A DNA stretch of 39,746 nucleotides from Thermoplasmata archaeon (GTDB lineage Archaea; Thermoplasmatota; Thermoplasmata; Lutacidiplasmatales; UBA184). The stretch covers positions 1 to 39,746 of the forward strand of contig JASIBA010000080.1 in assembly GCA_030041735.1 (NCBI GenBank), written 5' to 3'. The notes beneath the pieces were generated by a model that was not told the DNA's origin, searched no databases, and saw only the letters and a list, made by a program, of their open reading frames with translations. Of this stretch, positions 7,282 through 14,781 are shown piece after piece (within the stretch, counting starts at the first letter, position 1; every line of letters starts with the position of its first letter). The position numbers were made by a program, and so were the translations under genes.

Positions 7282-7986
7282 CTAGAGGATCGGGGCGCCG
7301 ACCAGGTAGATCGAGGCCCAGCAGACCGCCGCGGTGACCGCGGCGACGGCGAAGCCGATGGCCCAGGTCTTCGGGCTCCAGCGCAGGACCTTCGCGCCGT
7401 CGAGGGGGCCGAACGGGACCAGGTTGAACGCGGCGAAGAAGGCGTTGAAGTACGCCACCAGGATCAGCCAGAACCATAGCGGGCTCCCGGCGTACCACAA
7501 CCCGGCCGCACCGGCGTAGAACAGGGCGGCGAACCCGAGGTTCGAGGCCGGGCCGGCGAAGCTCGTCCGTCCCCATTCGCGGACGTCGCCCATGCCCCCG
7601 ACCACGGTGGCCCCCGGCGCGGCGAACAGGAAGCCGATGTACGCCGTGAAGATCGAGAGGAGGAGTCCGACCGGATACCATCGGAACTCCGCCCAGTACC
7701 CGTGGCGCTGGGCCGAGATCTTGTGGGCCATCTCGTGGCACACGAACGCGGTGAACGAGACCCCGGCCGCCGCGAGCACGACCGAGAGCGGCACCGAACC
7801 GAGGACGCCGAGGCCGAACCCCGAGAACAGGCCTCCGACCCACATGATCAGCACGAAGTCGAACGTGAGCACCAGGAAGGCGACCGTGATCTCCGCGATC
7901 TCGCGCGGGGAGGTGTGGAAGCCGCGCGTCGGGGTCGGCGACCACGAGTACGAGTAGGTGCCGGACGACGGGATCGTGTAGCTCAC
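7282..7986 (-). CDS. Site-2 protease-like membrane metallopeptidase (family M50)
   Basis: A 234-residue membrane protein with a GTG start whose GTGA overlaps the stop of the preceding gene. Helix 2 carries the zinc motif HEMAH (H84, E85, H88); the third ligand is in NLVPFGPLDG (D196), as in M50 peptidases. About six hydrophobic segments surround these motifs, and no PDZ domain is present. M50 enzymes cut transmembrane segments within the membrane, often releasing regulators. Its target is unknown; neighbours are a BtuF-like receptor and an MBL-fold hydrolase. Confidence 0.9.
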   Translation of the reverse strand: MSYTIPSSGTYSYSWSPTPTRGFHTSPREIAEITVAFLVLTFDFVLIMWVGGLFSGFGLGVLGSVPLSVVLAAAGVSFTAFVCHEMAHKISAQRHGYWAEFRWYPVGLLLSIFTAYIGFLFAAPGATVVGGMGDVREWGRTSFAGPASNLGFAALFYAGAAGLWYAGSPLWFWLILVAYFNAFFAAFNLVPFGPLDGAKVLRWSPKTWAIGFAVAAVTAAVCWASIYLVGAPIL

Positions 7987-8891
7987 GCCGCGGCCTCCCC
8001 CGCGGCCGGGCCGTACGCCGCGTACGGCATCGGGGGCGCCCAGTCCGTGGATCGCAACAGATGCCGCAGGAGGTCGACCCCGTCGGCGAGCCGCGGTCCG
8101 GGACGGGAGAAGTACGCCTCGTCCGCGAGGAAGACCCCTCGCCCGGGCCGCAGGGCGCCCACGGCTTCGCGGAGCAGCGGATGCTCCAGCTCGCGCCGCG
8201 TCCGCTCGACCGAGAAGCTGCAGGGGCTCAGCACGACCAGGTCGGCAGCCATCGCGGCGAGCTCCGACCAGCTCGTCCGCACCCCGGTCCGCCCCGAACG
8301 GGGTCCGAGGGTGGTGCCACCTGCGGCCCGGATGAGATCCGGGACCCAGAGGCCGGCGAGGATCGGCGGGTCCAACCACTCCACGACCGCGACGCGCGCG
8401 GGCGTCCCCGACCGGCGACTCGGCCGGCTACGCGCCCGTAGACGGCCGGAGAGCTCCCGCCCCGCATCGGGATCGTCGATCTCCCGGGCGATCTGCGCGA
8501 CTGTTTCCCATACGCCCGCGAGCGAGCGCGGGGTCAGCGAGACGATGCGGGGCGCCACGTCGGCGATGGCACACGCGGCGGCCACCTCGGCCTCTGTGAC
8601 CGAGCAGACCCCACACAGGTCCTGGGTGAGGATCAGGTCCGGCCGCAGCCGGCGCAGCAGATCGATGTCCAGCTCGTAGAGGCTCTCCTTCCTCTTCCGG
8701 GCCGCCTGGACCCTCCGATCGATCTCGGCGGACGGCCGATCCGAGTCGAGCGTGCGCGGCCGCATGACGACCGGAAGGCCCGCGACGCTCGCCGGATAAT
8801 CGCACTCGGCGCTGCGTCCGACGAGCTCCGGTTCGTGCCCCAGGGCGCATGCGATCTCGGTGGCGCTCGGGAGCACGGAGACGATGCGCAT
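7983..8891 (-). CDS. BtuF-like (helical backbone metal receptor) protein
   Basis: A 302-residue protein that begins MRIVSVLPSATEIACALG, the typical first strand and helix of the cobalamin/siderophore-type periplasmic-binding superfamily (BtuF/FecB). Further family marks are LRPDLILTQDLCGVCSV and the C-terminal half starting VAVVEWLDPPILAG. It has no signal peptide or lipobox, so it belongs to the cytoplasmic-looking BtuF-like group rather than being a classic surface-bound receptor. No ABC permease or ATPase is adjacent. It starts 36 bases after the TPR gene and overlaps the next gene by 4 bases. Ligand is unknown; cobalamin is the family default. Confidence 0.82.
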   Translation of the reverse strand: MRIVSVLPSATEIACALGHEPELVGRSAECDYPASVAGLPVVMRPRTLDSDRPSAEIDRRVQAARKRKESLYELDIDLLRRLRPDLILTQDLCGVCSVTEAEVAAACAIADVAPRIVSLTPRSLAGVWETVAQIAREIDDPDAGRELSGRLRARSRPSRRSGTPARVAVVEWLDPPILAGLWVPDLIRAAGGTTLGPRSGRTGVRTSWSELAAMAADLVVLSPCSFSVERTRRELEHPLLREAVGALRPGRGVFLADEAYFSRPGPRLADGVDLLRHLLRSTDWAPPMPYAAYGPAAGEAAA

Positions 8892-8927
8892 CGCCGTCGA
8901 CGTCCGAGCTTCGGAGCCGGCGCGGCC

Positions 8928-10061
8928 CTACTTACGTTTGCGGTTCGCCGGCCGGCGTGCCGGGGTCCGGGGCTTCGCCACGGCCGTCGTCTTGCGCACC
9001 GGGCGTCGTGCGGGCCGCCGCGCCGGCGATCGCTTCGGGACCGGTGCCCGAACGGGACGCCGCCGGGGAGCGGGGGCCCGGCGCGGTCCCGGCTCCGGGA
9101 CACCCGGGAGGGCCGGCGCCGGGAGGCCCAGGTGCTGGCAGAGTGCGCTCTCCCGTTCGAAGGAGAGTCCCAGACGACGGGATTCCTCTCGCTCGCGCTC
9201 GGCGGCGGGGCCCTCGCCCGTGCGTTCGAGCGCGACCGCGTGGAGGAAGCGGAGTTGCGGGTCCTCGGGACTCGACGCCAGCATCGCCTCGAGCTCGACG
9301 CGGGCCGCCGGCCAGTCCCCCAGGTCGACCAGCGCGGCGACCAGGTGGGCGCGCACCTCGACCCGTGCCTCGTCCTCGCCCAGGAGCGTCCGGTAGATCG
9401 CGATCTCCTCGCGGGGCTTGGCCCGGGCGCCGAGGACCGCCGCGAGCCCGAGCCGGGCGTCGAGGTCGTCCGGTCGCGTGGTGAGGATCTCCTGGAAAAG
9501 GCGCTCGGCATCGGCCACGAGCCCGAGCCCGAGGAGGGAGCGCGCGATGCCGATGCGCGCCGGCCCGAATCCGTCCTTCATGTCCAGCGCCTGACGATAG
9601 AAGCGCAGCGCCAGGGCCGGCACACCCCAGTCCAGCCACGTGCGGGCCCGTCCCATGACCGCGTCCAGCTGCTGGGCGCTCGGGAGCAGGCGGGCTCGGG
9701 GCTCGGGCGGGGGCCGGGGCTCTTCGCCGAGATAGGACTCGAGGCCGAGCTGCCGGGCGAGCTCGGCGAAGCGGGAACCCTCCACCAGCGTCCCGGAGCG
9801 CTGAAGGACCTCTGCGGTGAGCGCGAGCGGGAGACGTCCCGGGGTCAGCACGACCAGCCGGGGGGAGCCGGCGCCGACGTCCCCGGCGATCCGGCGGATG
9901 CCCTCCAAGGAGACCTCGTTGGGGTCCTCCAGAAACGCGTAGAGGAATCCGTCGCCCGTCCGCAGGACCAACCCTTCGGGGATCGTCTTCGCGGCGTCCA
10001 TCCGCTGGCCCATGGCCGCGACCAGCCCGTTGGCCAGCTGGACGAACGTCGGCGACGCCAT
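8928..10061 (-). CDS. TPR-repeat protein with Arg/Lys/Pro-rich tail
   Basis: A 377-residue protein. The start at the ATG at 10061 (MASPTFVQLANGL) was chosen because a TATA box is centred 27 bases upstream; an in-frame ATG at 10085 overlaps that box. Residues up to about 130 form an alpha/beta domain resembling a restriction-endonuclease-like or sensor fold, not firmly identified. The middle contains about four tetratricopeptide-like repeats (ALALRFYRQALDMKDGFGPA; AERLFQEILTTRPDDLDARL). The last 55 residues are almost only Arg, Pro, Ala and Lys, like a histone H1 tail, and would bind nucleic acid or acidic surfaces. It heads the minus-strand operon. Confidence 0.8.
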   Translation of the reverse strand: MASPTFVQLANGLVAAMGQRMDAAKTIPEGLVLRTGDGFLYAFLEDPNEVSLEGIRRIAGDVGAGSPRLVVLTPGRLPLALTAEVLQRSGTLVEGSRFAELARQLGLESYLGEEPRPPPEPRARLLPSAQQLDAVMGRARTWLDWGVPALALRFYRQALDMKDGFGPARIGIARSLLGLGLVADAERLFQEILTTRPDDLDARLGLAAVLGARAKPREEIAIYRTLLGEDEARVEVRAHLVAALVDLGDWPAARVELEAMLASSPEDPQLRFLHAVALERTGEGPAAEREREESRRLGLSFERESALCQHLGLPAPALPGVPEPGPRRAPAPRRRPVRAPVPKRSPARRPARRPVRKTTAVAKPRTPARRPANRKRK

Positions 10062-10083
10062 CGCCGGCGGCAGCGCGGGGTTC

Positions 10084-10092
10084 ATTATATAG
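10084..10092. promoter_or_regulatory. Shared bidirectional TATA box
   Basis: attatatag on the plus strand reads ctatataat on the minus strand. Its centre (about 10088) is 28 bases before the GTG at 10116 on the plus strand and 27 bases before the ATG at 10061 on the minus strand. Both distances are ideal for leaderless archaeal transcripts, and no other TATA-like sequence lies in the 54 bases between the genes. Confidence 0.7.
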
Positions 10093-10115
10093 CTCGGAGT
10101 CCACGCGCAGCCGCC

Positions 10116-11177
10116 GTGCGCCTCGCGGAGCTCTTCGGATATCTTCCGCGGATCGAGGCCGAGCTGCGCGCCTCCTACGCGACCGCCCGGCGCTCGGCGC
10201 CCCCGACCGTCCGGCCGTTCCTCGACGTGAACCGGGAGTTCACCCTGCGCGGCGGCAAGCGCTTCCGCGCGATCCTGGTCCTCGCCGGGTACCACCTCGC
10301 CACCGGGCGCGCGCCCGACCCCGCGATCCGGGCCGCGGCGGCGCTCGAGCACTTCCAGAGCTGGATGCTGATCCACGACGACATCATCGATCACGCGGAG
10401 GAGCGTCGGGGGGGACCGGCCGTCCACCGGTCGCTCGCCGCGTCGCACCGCGCCGGGGCCGCGTTGGGATCGAGCGACGACTACGGGCTCGGGATCGGGA
10501 TCACGGTCGGCGACCTCGAGGAGCCGTTCACGGTCGATGCGCTGCTGACCGCCCCGGCCCCTCCCGCGGCCCGGCTCGCTGCGCTCGCGGAGTACGTCCG
10601 CATGACGCGACTCACGGCCTACGGCCAGTTGCTCGACATCCGGAACGGCACGCTCGATCCGGGCACGGTGACCGAGGCGGACGTGCTCCGCGTCCACGAG
10701 CTCAAGTCGGCGATCTATACGGTGGCGGCCCCGCTCGAGATCGGCGCGCTGCTGGGAGGTCAGCGGCCGGCGACGCTCGGCGACCTGGACGCGGTCGGCC
10801 GGGACCTCGGGGTCGCGTTCCAGCTCCGGGACGACGTGCTCGGCGCGGGGTTCGACGCGGACGCCACGGGGAAGAGCCCGAACGATCTTCCCGAGGGGAA
10901 GCGGACTCTGCTGGTCGTCCGCGCATGGGCCGAAGGGAACCCCGACGACCGCGCGCGGCTCGTCCGGGTGCTCGGTCGCGCGGACGCGTCGCCCGCCGAG
11001 ATCGAGGACGCGCGGGCGGTGATCCGGCGCACGGGCAGCCTCGCCTACTCCGAGCGTCGCATCGACGCGCTCACGCGACGCGCCCTCGCCCGCCTCGACC
11101 GGAGCCGGGCGATCCGTGCGATGGGGAAGCCGCTGGTCCGCGAGATCGCCGACGTGCTGGTGCGGCGGCGGGCCTGA
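10116..11177 (+). CDS. Polyprenyl (geranylgeranyl-type) diphosphate synthase
   Basis: A 353-residue trans-isoprenyl diphosphate synthase. The first Asp-rich motif is HDDIIDH (D88, D89, D92) preceded by LEHFQSWMLIHDD; the second is QLRDDVLG (D239, D240). GGKRFRAIL near residue 46 supplies the diphosphate-binding Lys and Arg. It condenses isopentenyl diphosphate with allylic diphosphates, giving the C20 or longer chains used for archaeal ether lipids; the residues before the first Asp-rich motif are not bulky enough in an obvious way to fix the chain length. The GTG start matches leaderless transcription from the shared TATA box. It is convergent with prefoldin beta. Confidence 0.9.
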   Translation: MRLAELFGYLPRIEAELRASYATARRSAPPTVRPFLDVNREFTLRGGKRFRAILVLAGYHLATGRAPDPAIRAAAALEHFQSWMLIHDDIIDHAEERRGGPAVHRSLAASHRAGAALGSSDDYGLGIGITVGDLEEPFTVDALLTAPAPPAARLAALAEYVRMTRLTAYGQLLDIRNGTLDPGTVTEADVLRVHELKSAIYTVAAPLEIGALLGGQRPATLGDLDAVGRDLGVAFQLRDDVLGAGFDADATGKSPNDLPEGKRTLLVVRAWAEGNPDDRARLVRVLGRADASPAEIEDARAVIRRTGSLAYSERRIDALTRRALARLDRSRAIRAMGKPLVREIADVLVRRRA

Positions 11178-11183
11178 GCGATC

Positions 11184-11561
11184 CTACTCTTCGGCGGCGC
11201 CGGTGGCCGGGTTCACTCCGGCGGCCTGCAGGGCCTGGCTCAGCTCCTGCTGCATGGTGGTGTAGCGCTCGCGGAGGTGGTTCTCCTGGCGCTCGAGAGC
11301 CTTGACCCGGACCTCGAGGGTCTCCTTCTCCTCCGTCAACAGGTCCTCGACCTCCTTCTTGCTCTTCGCCCGGACGAGCAGTCCGCCGACCGGCCGGTAG
11401 ATCACCGCATCGTCGGCGAGCGGCTTCAGCTCCTCGAGCGTGTGCGTCACCTCGCGCAGCTTGAGGTCCATCTGCAGGCGCTGCTGCTGCGCGCCGCCCA
11501 GCTCCTGCTGGAGGCGCTGGAACTGCTTGAGATCGTTCTGGAGCTTCGCGGGCAGGGCCAC
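11184..11561 (-). CDS. pfdB: Prefoldin beta subunit
   Basis: A 125-residue protein with the prefoldin beta layout: N-terminal coiled coil (KLQNDLKQFQRLQQELGGAQ), a central beta-hairpin (VIYRPVGGLLVRAKS) and a C-terminal coiled coil (EKETLEVRVKALERQENHL), ending in a short acidic tail. Archaeal prefoldin is a hexamer of two alpha and four beta subunits that holds unfolded proteins and passes them to the thermosome. A TATA-like element lies 26 bases before the GTG start. It follows pcc1, an adjacency common in archaea. Confidence 0.93.
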   Translation of the reverse strand: MALPAKLQNDLKQFQRLQQELGGAQQQRLQMDLKLREVTHTLEELKPLADDAVIYRPVGGLLVRAKSKKEVEDLLTEEKETLEVRVKALERQENHLRERYTTMQQELSQALQAAGVNPATGAAEE

Positions 11562-11578
11562 GTCCGGCTCACGGCCCC

Positions 11579-11597
11579 CCGAAGATAAGCGCTTCGG
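11579..11597 (-). promoter_or_regulatory. TATA-like element of pfdB inside an inverted repeat
   Basis: On the minus strand GCGCTTATC, centred near 11587, is 26 bases before the GTG at 11561. It is flanked by perfect 6-bp arms ccgaag (11579-11584) and cttcgg (11592-11597), which may be an operator or incidental. Confidence 0.5.
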
Positions 11598-11623
11598 AAC
11601 CGCGGGGCGGTCGGCGGCCGGGA

Positions 11624-11890
11624 TCAGCGGGCCGCGGCGCGCCGGGTCGCCACCGCGAGCTGGATCCAGCCGAGATAGGTGTTCGTCGCCGCCCGCATCG
11701 CGCCGGTGTCCGCAGCCTCGATCGCGAGGCGGACCGTCGCGCCGTCGGCCGGGCCCAGCGTCGCGCGGGCGCGCGGAACCTCGCGGGCGACCTCGGGCCC
11801 GAGCGTGCGGGTCAACGCCTCGGCGAGTCCGGCGCTCGCGCAGTGGAGGTCGAGCCGCGCCGACCAGACCGGCGGAGGCCCCTCGCTCAT
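11624..11890 (-). CDS. KEOPS complex subunit Pcc1
   Basis: An 88-residue protein whose ATG overlaps the purB stop (ATGA). The pattern ATVRLAIEAADTGAMRAATNTYLGW matches the C-terminal half of Pcc1/CTAG family proteins, where a short beta sheet is followed by a long helix with an N-x-YL-x-W-like element. Pcc1 is the dimerisation subunit of KEOPS, which makes the t6A37 modification of tRNAs reading ANN codons. Many archaea have pcc1 directly before prefoldin beta, as here, which supports the call. The sequence is short and divergent. Confidence 0.82.
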   Translation of the reverse strand: MSEGPPPVWSARLDLHCASAGLAEALTRTLGPEVAREVPRARATLGPADGATVRLAIEAADTGAMRAATNTYLGWIQLAVATRRAAAR

Positions 11891-13251
11891 GCGGTGAGAT
11901 CGGCGTCCAGCGAAGCGAGGATGCGGTCCGTCTTTTCCGCGGCGGAACGCACGTACGCGGCGGGGTCCACGAGCGCGCGGATCTCCGCTTCCGAGAGGAG
12001 CGCGGTCACCGACGGCTCCGCCAGCGCCCGGTCCGCGAGAGGAGGGCCCTTCCCGGGGTCCCGGGTGAGCCGCCGCAGCAGCTCGTGGGCGTCGCCCCGG
12101 GCGATCCCCTTGGTCGTCAGGGCGAGCATGAGGCTCTCGGCCATCGCCGCGGTCGATCCCGCGACGATCTCGCGCATGCGGTCCGGATCGACCCGGAGTC
12201 CCGCGAAGACTTCGGCCAGCTTTCCGAGGAGGTCGTCGGTCAGGACGATCGCGTGTGGGAGCACGATGCGCTCGTTGGCCGAGTTCGCGAGGTCGCGCTC
12301 GTGCCACTGGACCATGTTCTCGAGCGGCGGCAGCGCGAACGCCCGGACCAACCGGGCCAGGCTGGAGATGTTCTCCGAGACGATCGGATTGCGCTTCTGG
12401 GCCATCGTGGAGCTGCCCACCTGGCGGGCCTCGTCGAACGGCTCGGCGACCTCGCCGATCTCGGTCCGCTGCAGGTTCCGCACCTCGGTCGAGAGCCGCT
12501 CGGCGGAGCTCGCGACCAGCGCGAGCCAGTTGGTGAACTCGGCGAGGCGGTCCCGACCGACGATCTGCGTCGGCGCCTCGTCGGCCGCGATGCCGAGGCG
12601 GCGCATGACCCCGGCCTCGACGGCCTGCGCCCGCGGGCCGAACCCCGCCCCGGTCCCGACCGCGCCGGCCATCTTGCCGACCGCGACCCGCGGCAGCAGT
12701 TGATCGAGGCGCCGGCGGTGCCGGGCGAACTCGGCCGCGGCGACCGCCATCTTGTGACCGAAGCTGATCGGGATGCCGTGCTGTCCGTGGGTGCGCGCGA
12801 TCTCAGGGCTCTCCCGGTACCGCCGGGCGAGTCCCGCCAGGATCCGGACGAGGTGCGTGAGGTCGTTCCGCAGGACCGCCCCTGTCTCCTGCAGCTCCAG
12901 GGCCAGCGCCGTCTCGGTGATGTCGGCGCTGGTGGCCCCGAAGTGGACCCAGCGACCTCCGTCGCCGGACGCGGCCGCGAGCGCGCGCGTCATCGCCATC
13001 ACGTCGTGGTGGAGCGACCGCTCGAGCTCGTCGACCTGGGCCACGGAAACGTGCTCGAGCGTCGCGGCCTGCGCGATCGCGCGCGCGGCGTCGGACGGGA
13101 TCATGCCCAGCTCGGCTTCGGCCGAAGCGAGCGCCGCCTCCACGCGGAGCGCGCGCAGCAACCGCGCATCCCGCGAGAAGAGCGAGCGGGTCGAATCCCG
13201 CCCGTACCGGAACTCGAGCGGACAGAAGAGCGACCCCGGGTCGTCCGTCAC
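11887..13251 (-). CDS. purB: Adenylosuccinate lyase
   Basis: A 454-residue member of the fumarase/aspartase superfamily. The superfamily signature GSSTMAQKRNP is at 279-289, with HFGATSADITET at 103-114 and the catalytic His in RTHGQHGIP (near 155-158) as in adenylosuccinate lyases. It releases fumarate from SAICAR and from adenylosuccinate in purine synthesis. The GTG start lies 25 bases from a clear TATA box. The last four bases overlap the pcc1 start, so purB, pcc1 and probably pfdB form one cluster. Confidence 0.9.
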   Translation of the reverse strand: MTDDPGSLFCPLEFRYGRDSTRSLFSRDARLLRALRVEAALASAEAELGMIPSDAARAIAQAATLEHVSVAQVDELERSLHHDVMAMTRALAAASGDGGRWVHFGATSADITETALALELQETGAVLRNDLTHLVRILAGLARRYRESPEIARTHGQHGIPISFGHKMAVAAAEFARHRRRLDQLLPRVAVGKMAGAVGTGAGFGPRAQAVEAGVMRRLGIAADEAPTQIVGRDRLAEFTNWLALVASSAERLSTEVRNLQRTEIGEVAEPFDEARQVGSSTMAQKRNPIVSENISSLARLVRAFALPPLENMVQWHERDLANSANERIVLPHAIVLTDDLLGKLAEVFAGLRVDPDRMREIVAGSTAAMAESLMLALTTKGIARGDAHELLRRLTRDPGKGPPLADRALAEPSVTALLSEAEIRALVDPAAYVRSAAEKTDRILASLDADLTA

Positions 13252-13271
13252 ACGGGGGAACCCGGCCCCGC

Positions 13272-13280
13272 CTATATAGC
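13272..13280 (-). promoter_or_regulatory. TATA box of purB
   Basis: ctatatagg on the minus strand, centred at about 13276, is 25 bases before the GTG start at 13251. It lies in the 33 bases between the preceding gene's stop and purB. Confidence 0.65.
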
Positions 13281-13284
13281 GGTG

Positions 13285-14064
13285 TTACCGGGGCTCGGTG
13301 GCGGCTCGGGCGGGACCGTCTCCCGGGCGCTCGAGTCGCCGCAGGACCCGGTCGATCCCGGTCCCGTACTGCAGCGCTCGCTTCGGACGCGTCGCCACCG
13401 AACGAGGCAGGCCGCGGTGCTCGGCCCAGCGGCGGAACAGCGCCTTCGGCTCGGGTCCCGGAAGCCGAAGACTGATCGGGATGGACTGCGCCGCGCGGAC
13501 GAAGGGGGGCTCGAGATAGGGGCACTCCAGGCGCGCGCCCAGCTCCCCGGCGATCGCACGGGCCCGTACCGCGTCGGTCCCCTGGAGCCGCGCCAGATCC
13601 ACGTCCGAGCGTTCCGCCGCCGCGCGGGGGTCCAGCCCCCGGAAATGCGCGTATCCGAGGAACAGTTCGTCCGCTCCCTGCCCGCATACCCACGGCCCGG
13701 GACCCGCCGACGCCATCGCCAGGGCGAGACCCAGCAGCGGGACCGCCCGGCTCCGGGGGAGATCGCGCAGCAGCGGCGCCCAGCGGTCCCGGGCCGCCTC
13801 GACCGTCCCGGGATGGATTTCGATCTCGTGGACGGCGGTCCCGAGCTCCGCCGCGCTAGCGCGCGCGGCCTGCCGATCGGGGCTCGAGGGCAGTCCGATG
13901 ACCAGCAGCCGGATCCCGTCGCGGCGGCGAAGCTCCCACGCGAGCAAGCCCGAATCGACGCCCCCCGAGAAGAGGACAGTGAGCGGCGGGGGCCCCCGCC
14001 CCGCTCCGGTGATCGAGGCTTCGAAGGCCGTGTCCAGGCGGTCGAACGCTTCCGCTTCGTCCAC
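13285..14064 (-). CDS. Stand-alone asparagine-synthase-like ATP-pyrophosphatase
   Basis: About 259 residues from the GTG at 14064 (MDEAEAFDRLDTAFEASI); longer starts upstream add only Pro/Arg/Gly-rich sequence and run into the divergent gene. The PP-loop is VLFSGGVDSGLLAW (SGGVDS at 33-38), and the second signature is VCGQGADELFLGY. These are the C-terminal synthetase motifs of AsnB. The N-terminal glutaminase domain of AsnB is absent, so ammonia would have to come from elsewhere or the product is not asparagine. Such short paralogues are known in archaea but their reaction is not settled. Confidence 0.83.
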   Translation of the reverse strand: MDEAEAFDRLDTAFEASITGAGRGPPPLTVLFSGGVDSGLLAWELRRRDGIRLLVIGLPSSPDRQAARASAAELGTAVHEIEIHPGTVEAARDRWAPLLRDLPRSRAVPLLGLALAMASAGPGPWVCGQGADELFLGYAHFRGLDPRAAAERSDVDLARLQGTDAVRARAIAGELGARLECPYLEPPFVRAAQSIPISLRLPGPEPKALFRRWAEHRGLPRSVATRPKRALQYGTGIDRVLRRLERPGDGPARAATEPR

Positions 14065-14100
14065 GGCTGTCGCCGCCGGTCCGACGCCCCCGCCGCGAGC

Positions 14101-14108
14101 ACTTATCG
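14101..14108. promoter_or_regulatory. TATA-like element between divergent genes
   Basis: acttatcg on the plus strand is centred about 25 bases before the GTG at 14130. On the minus strand the same bases read cgataagt, 40 bases before the GTG at 14064. It probably serves the plus-strand gene and may serve both. Confidence 0.45.
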
Positions 14109-14129
14109 TCTCGGGCGGTGCGTCCGGTC

Positions 14130-14717
14130 GTGGCGCCGGAGGGCGAGCGGACGTCCGGGGGGGTCGCGGTCCGTCGCGCATTGTTCGTGGACCGGGACGG
14201 AACGTTGAACCCGGACCTGCACTATCTGGCAGACGCGGAGCGCGTGGAGCTCTTCCGGGGCGTCGGGCGCGCGCTCTCGCTCGCGCACGAGCACGGGTTC
14301 CTGACGGTCTGCGTCACCAACCAATCGGGGATCGAGCGCGGGCTGTACACCGATCGCGACGTGGAACGGATCCACGCGCGGCTGAACGAACGGCTGCGGC
14401 CGGAGCGCGCGCAGATCGACGCGTTCTACTACTGCCCGCACGCCCCGGAGCACGGATGCGCCTGCCGGAAGCCGGGCACGCTGCTGTTCGAGCAGGCGCG
14501 CGATGCGTGGAACATCGACCTCGGGGCGAGCGCGGTCGTCGGCGACCGGGAGCTCGACATCGAGGCGGGCCGCCGCATCGGGGCGCTCACCGCCCTCGTG
14601 CCCCGGCCCGACCGGGAGGCACGGGTCGAGGCGGACCTGGCCGAGCGGGGGATCACGCCCGATCTGGTCGCGTCGACCTTCGAGAACGCGGTCCTCCGCA
14701 TCCTCGCCCGCGGTTGA
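14130..14717 (+). CDS. HAD-family bisphosphatase (GmhB/HisB-N type)
   Basis: About 195 residues. HAD motif I is FVDRDGTLN (nucleophile D21), followed by VCVTNQSGIERG (motif II), and VVGDRELDIEAG supplies the acidic motif. A Cys/His cluster CPHAPEHGCACRKP matches the zinc-binding insert of D-glycero-D-manno-heptose-1,7-bisphosphate phosphatases and histidinol-phosphate phosphatases. GmhB removes the 7-phosphate in heptose activation for surface glycans; the HisB-type reaction remains possible, as no heptose or his genes are nearby. A GTG at 14118 is also in frame, but the one at 14130 is better spaced from the TATA-like element. Confidence 0.87.
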   Translation: MAPEGERTSGGVAVRRALFVDRDGTLNPDLHYLADAERVELFRGVGRALSLAHEHGFLTVCVTNQSGIERGLYTDRDVERIHARLNERLRPERAQIDAFYYCPHAPEHGCACRKPGTLLFEQARDAWNIDLGASAVVGDRELDIEAGRRIGALTALVPRPDREARVEADLAERGITPDLVASTFENAVLRILARG

Positions 14718-14781
14718 GCCACCACCGCCCCGTCCGGAAGGAGTTAAGCGCCCCGCCCGCTCGCGCCCCGGGCGACCCTTG

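Noticed and set aside
8835-10115. N-terminal extension of the prenyl synthase frame back to 8835
   Set aside because: The extension is antisense to the TPR gene and lacks motifs; the GTG at 10116 fits both the domain boundary and the TATA spacing.
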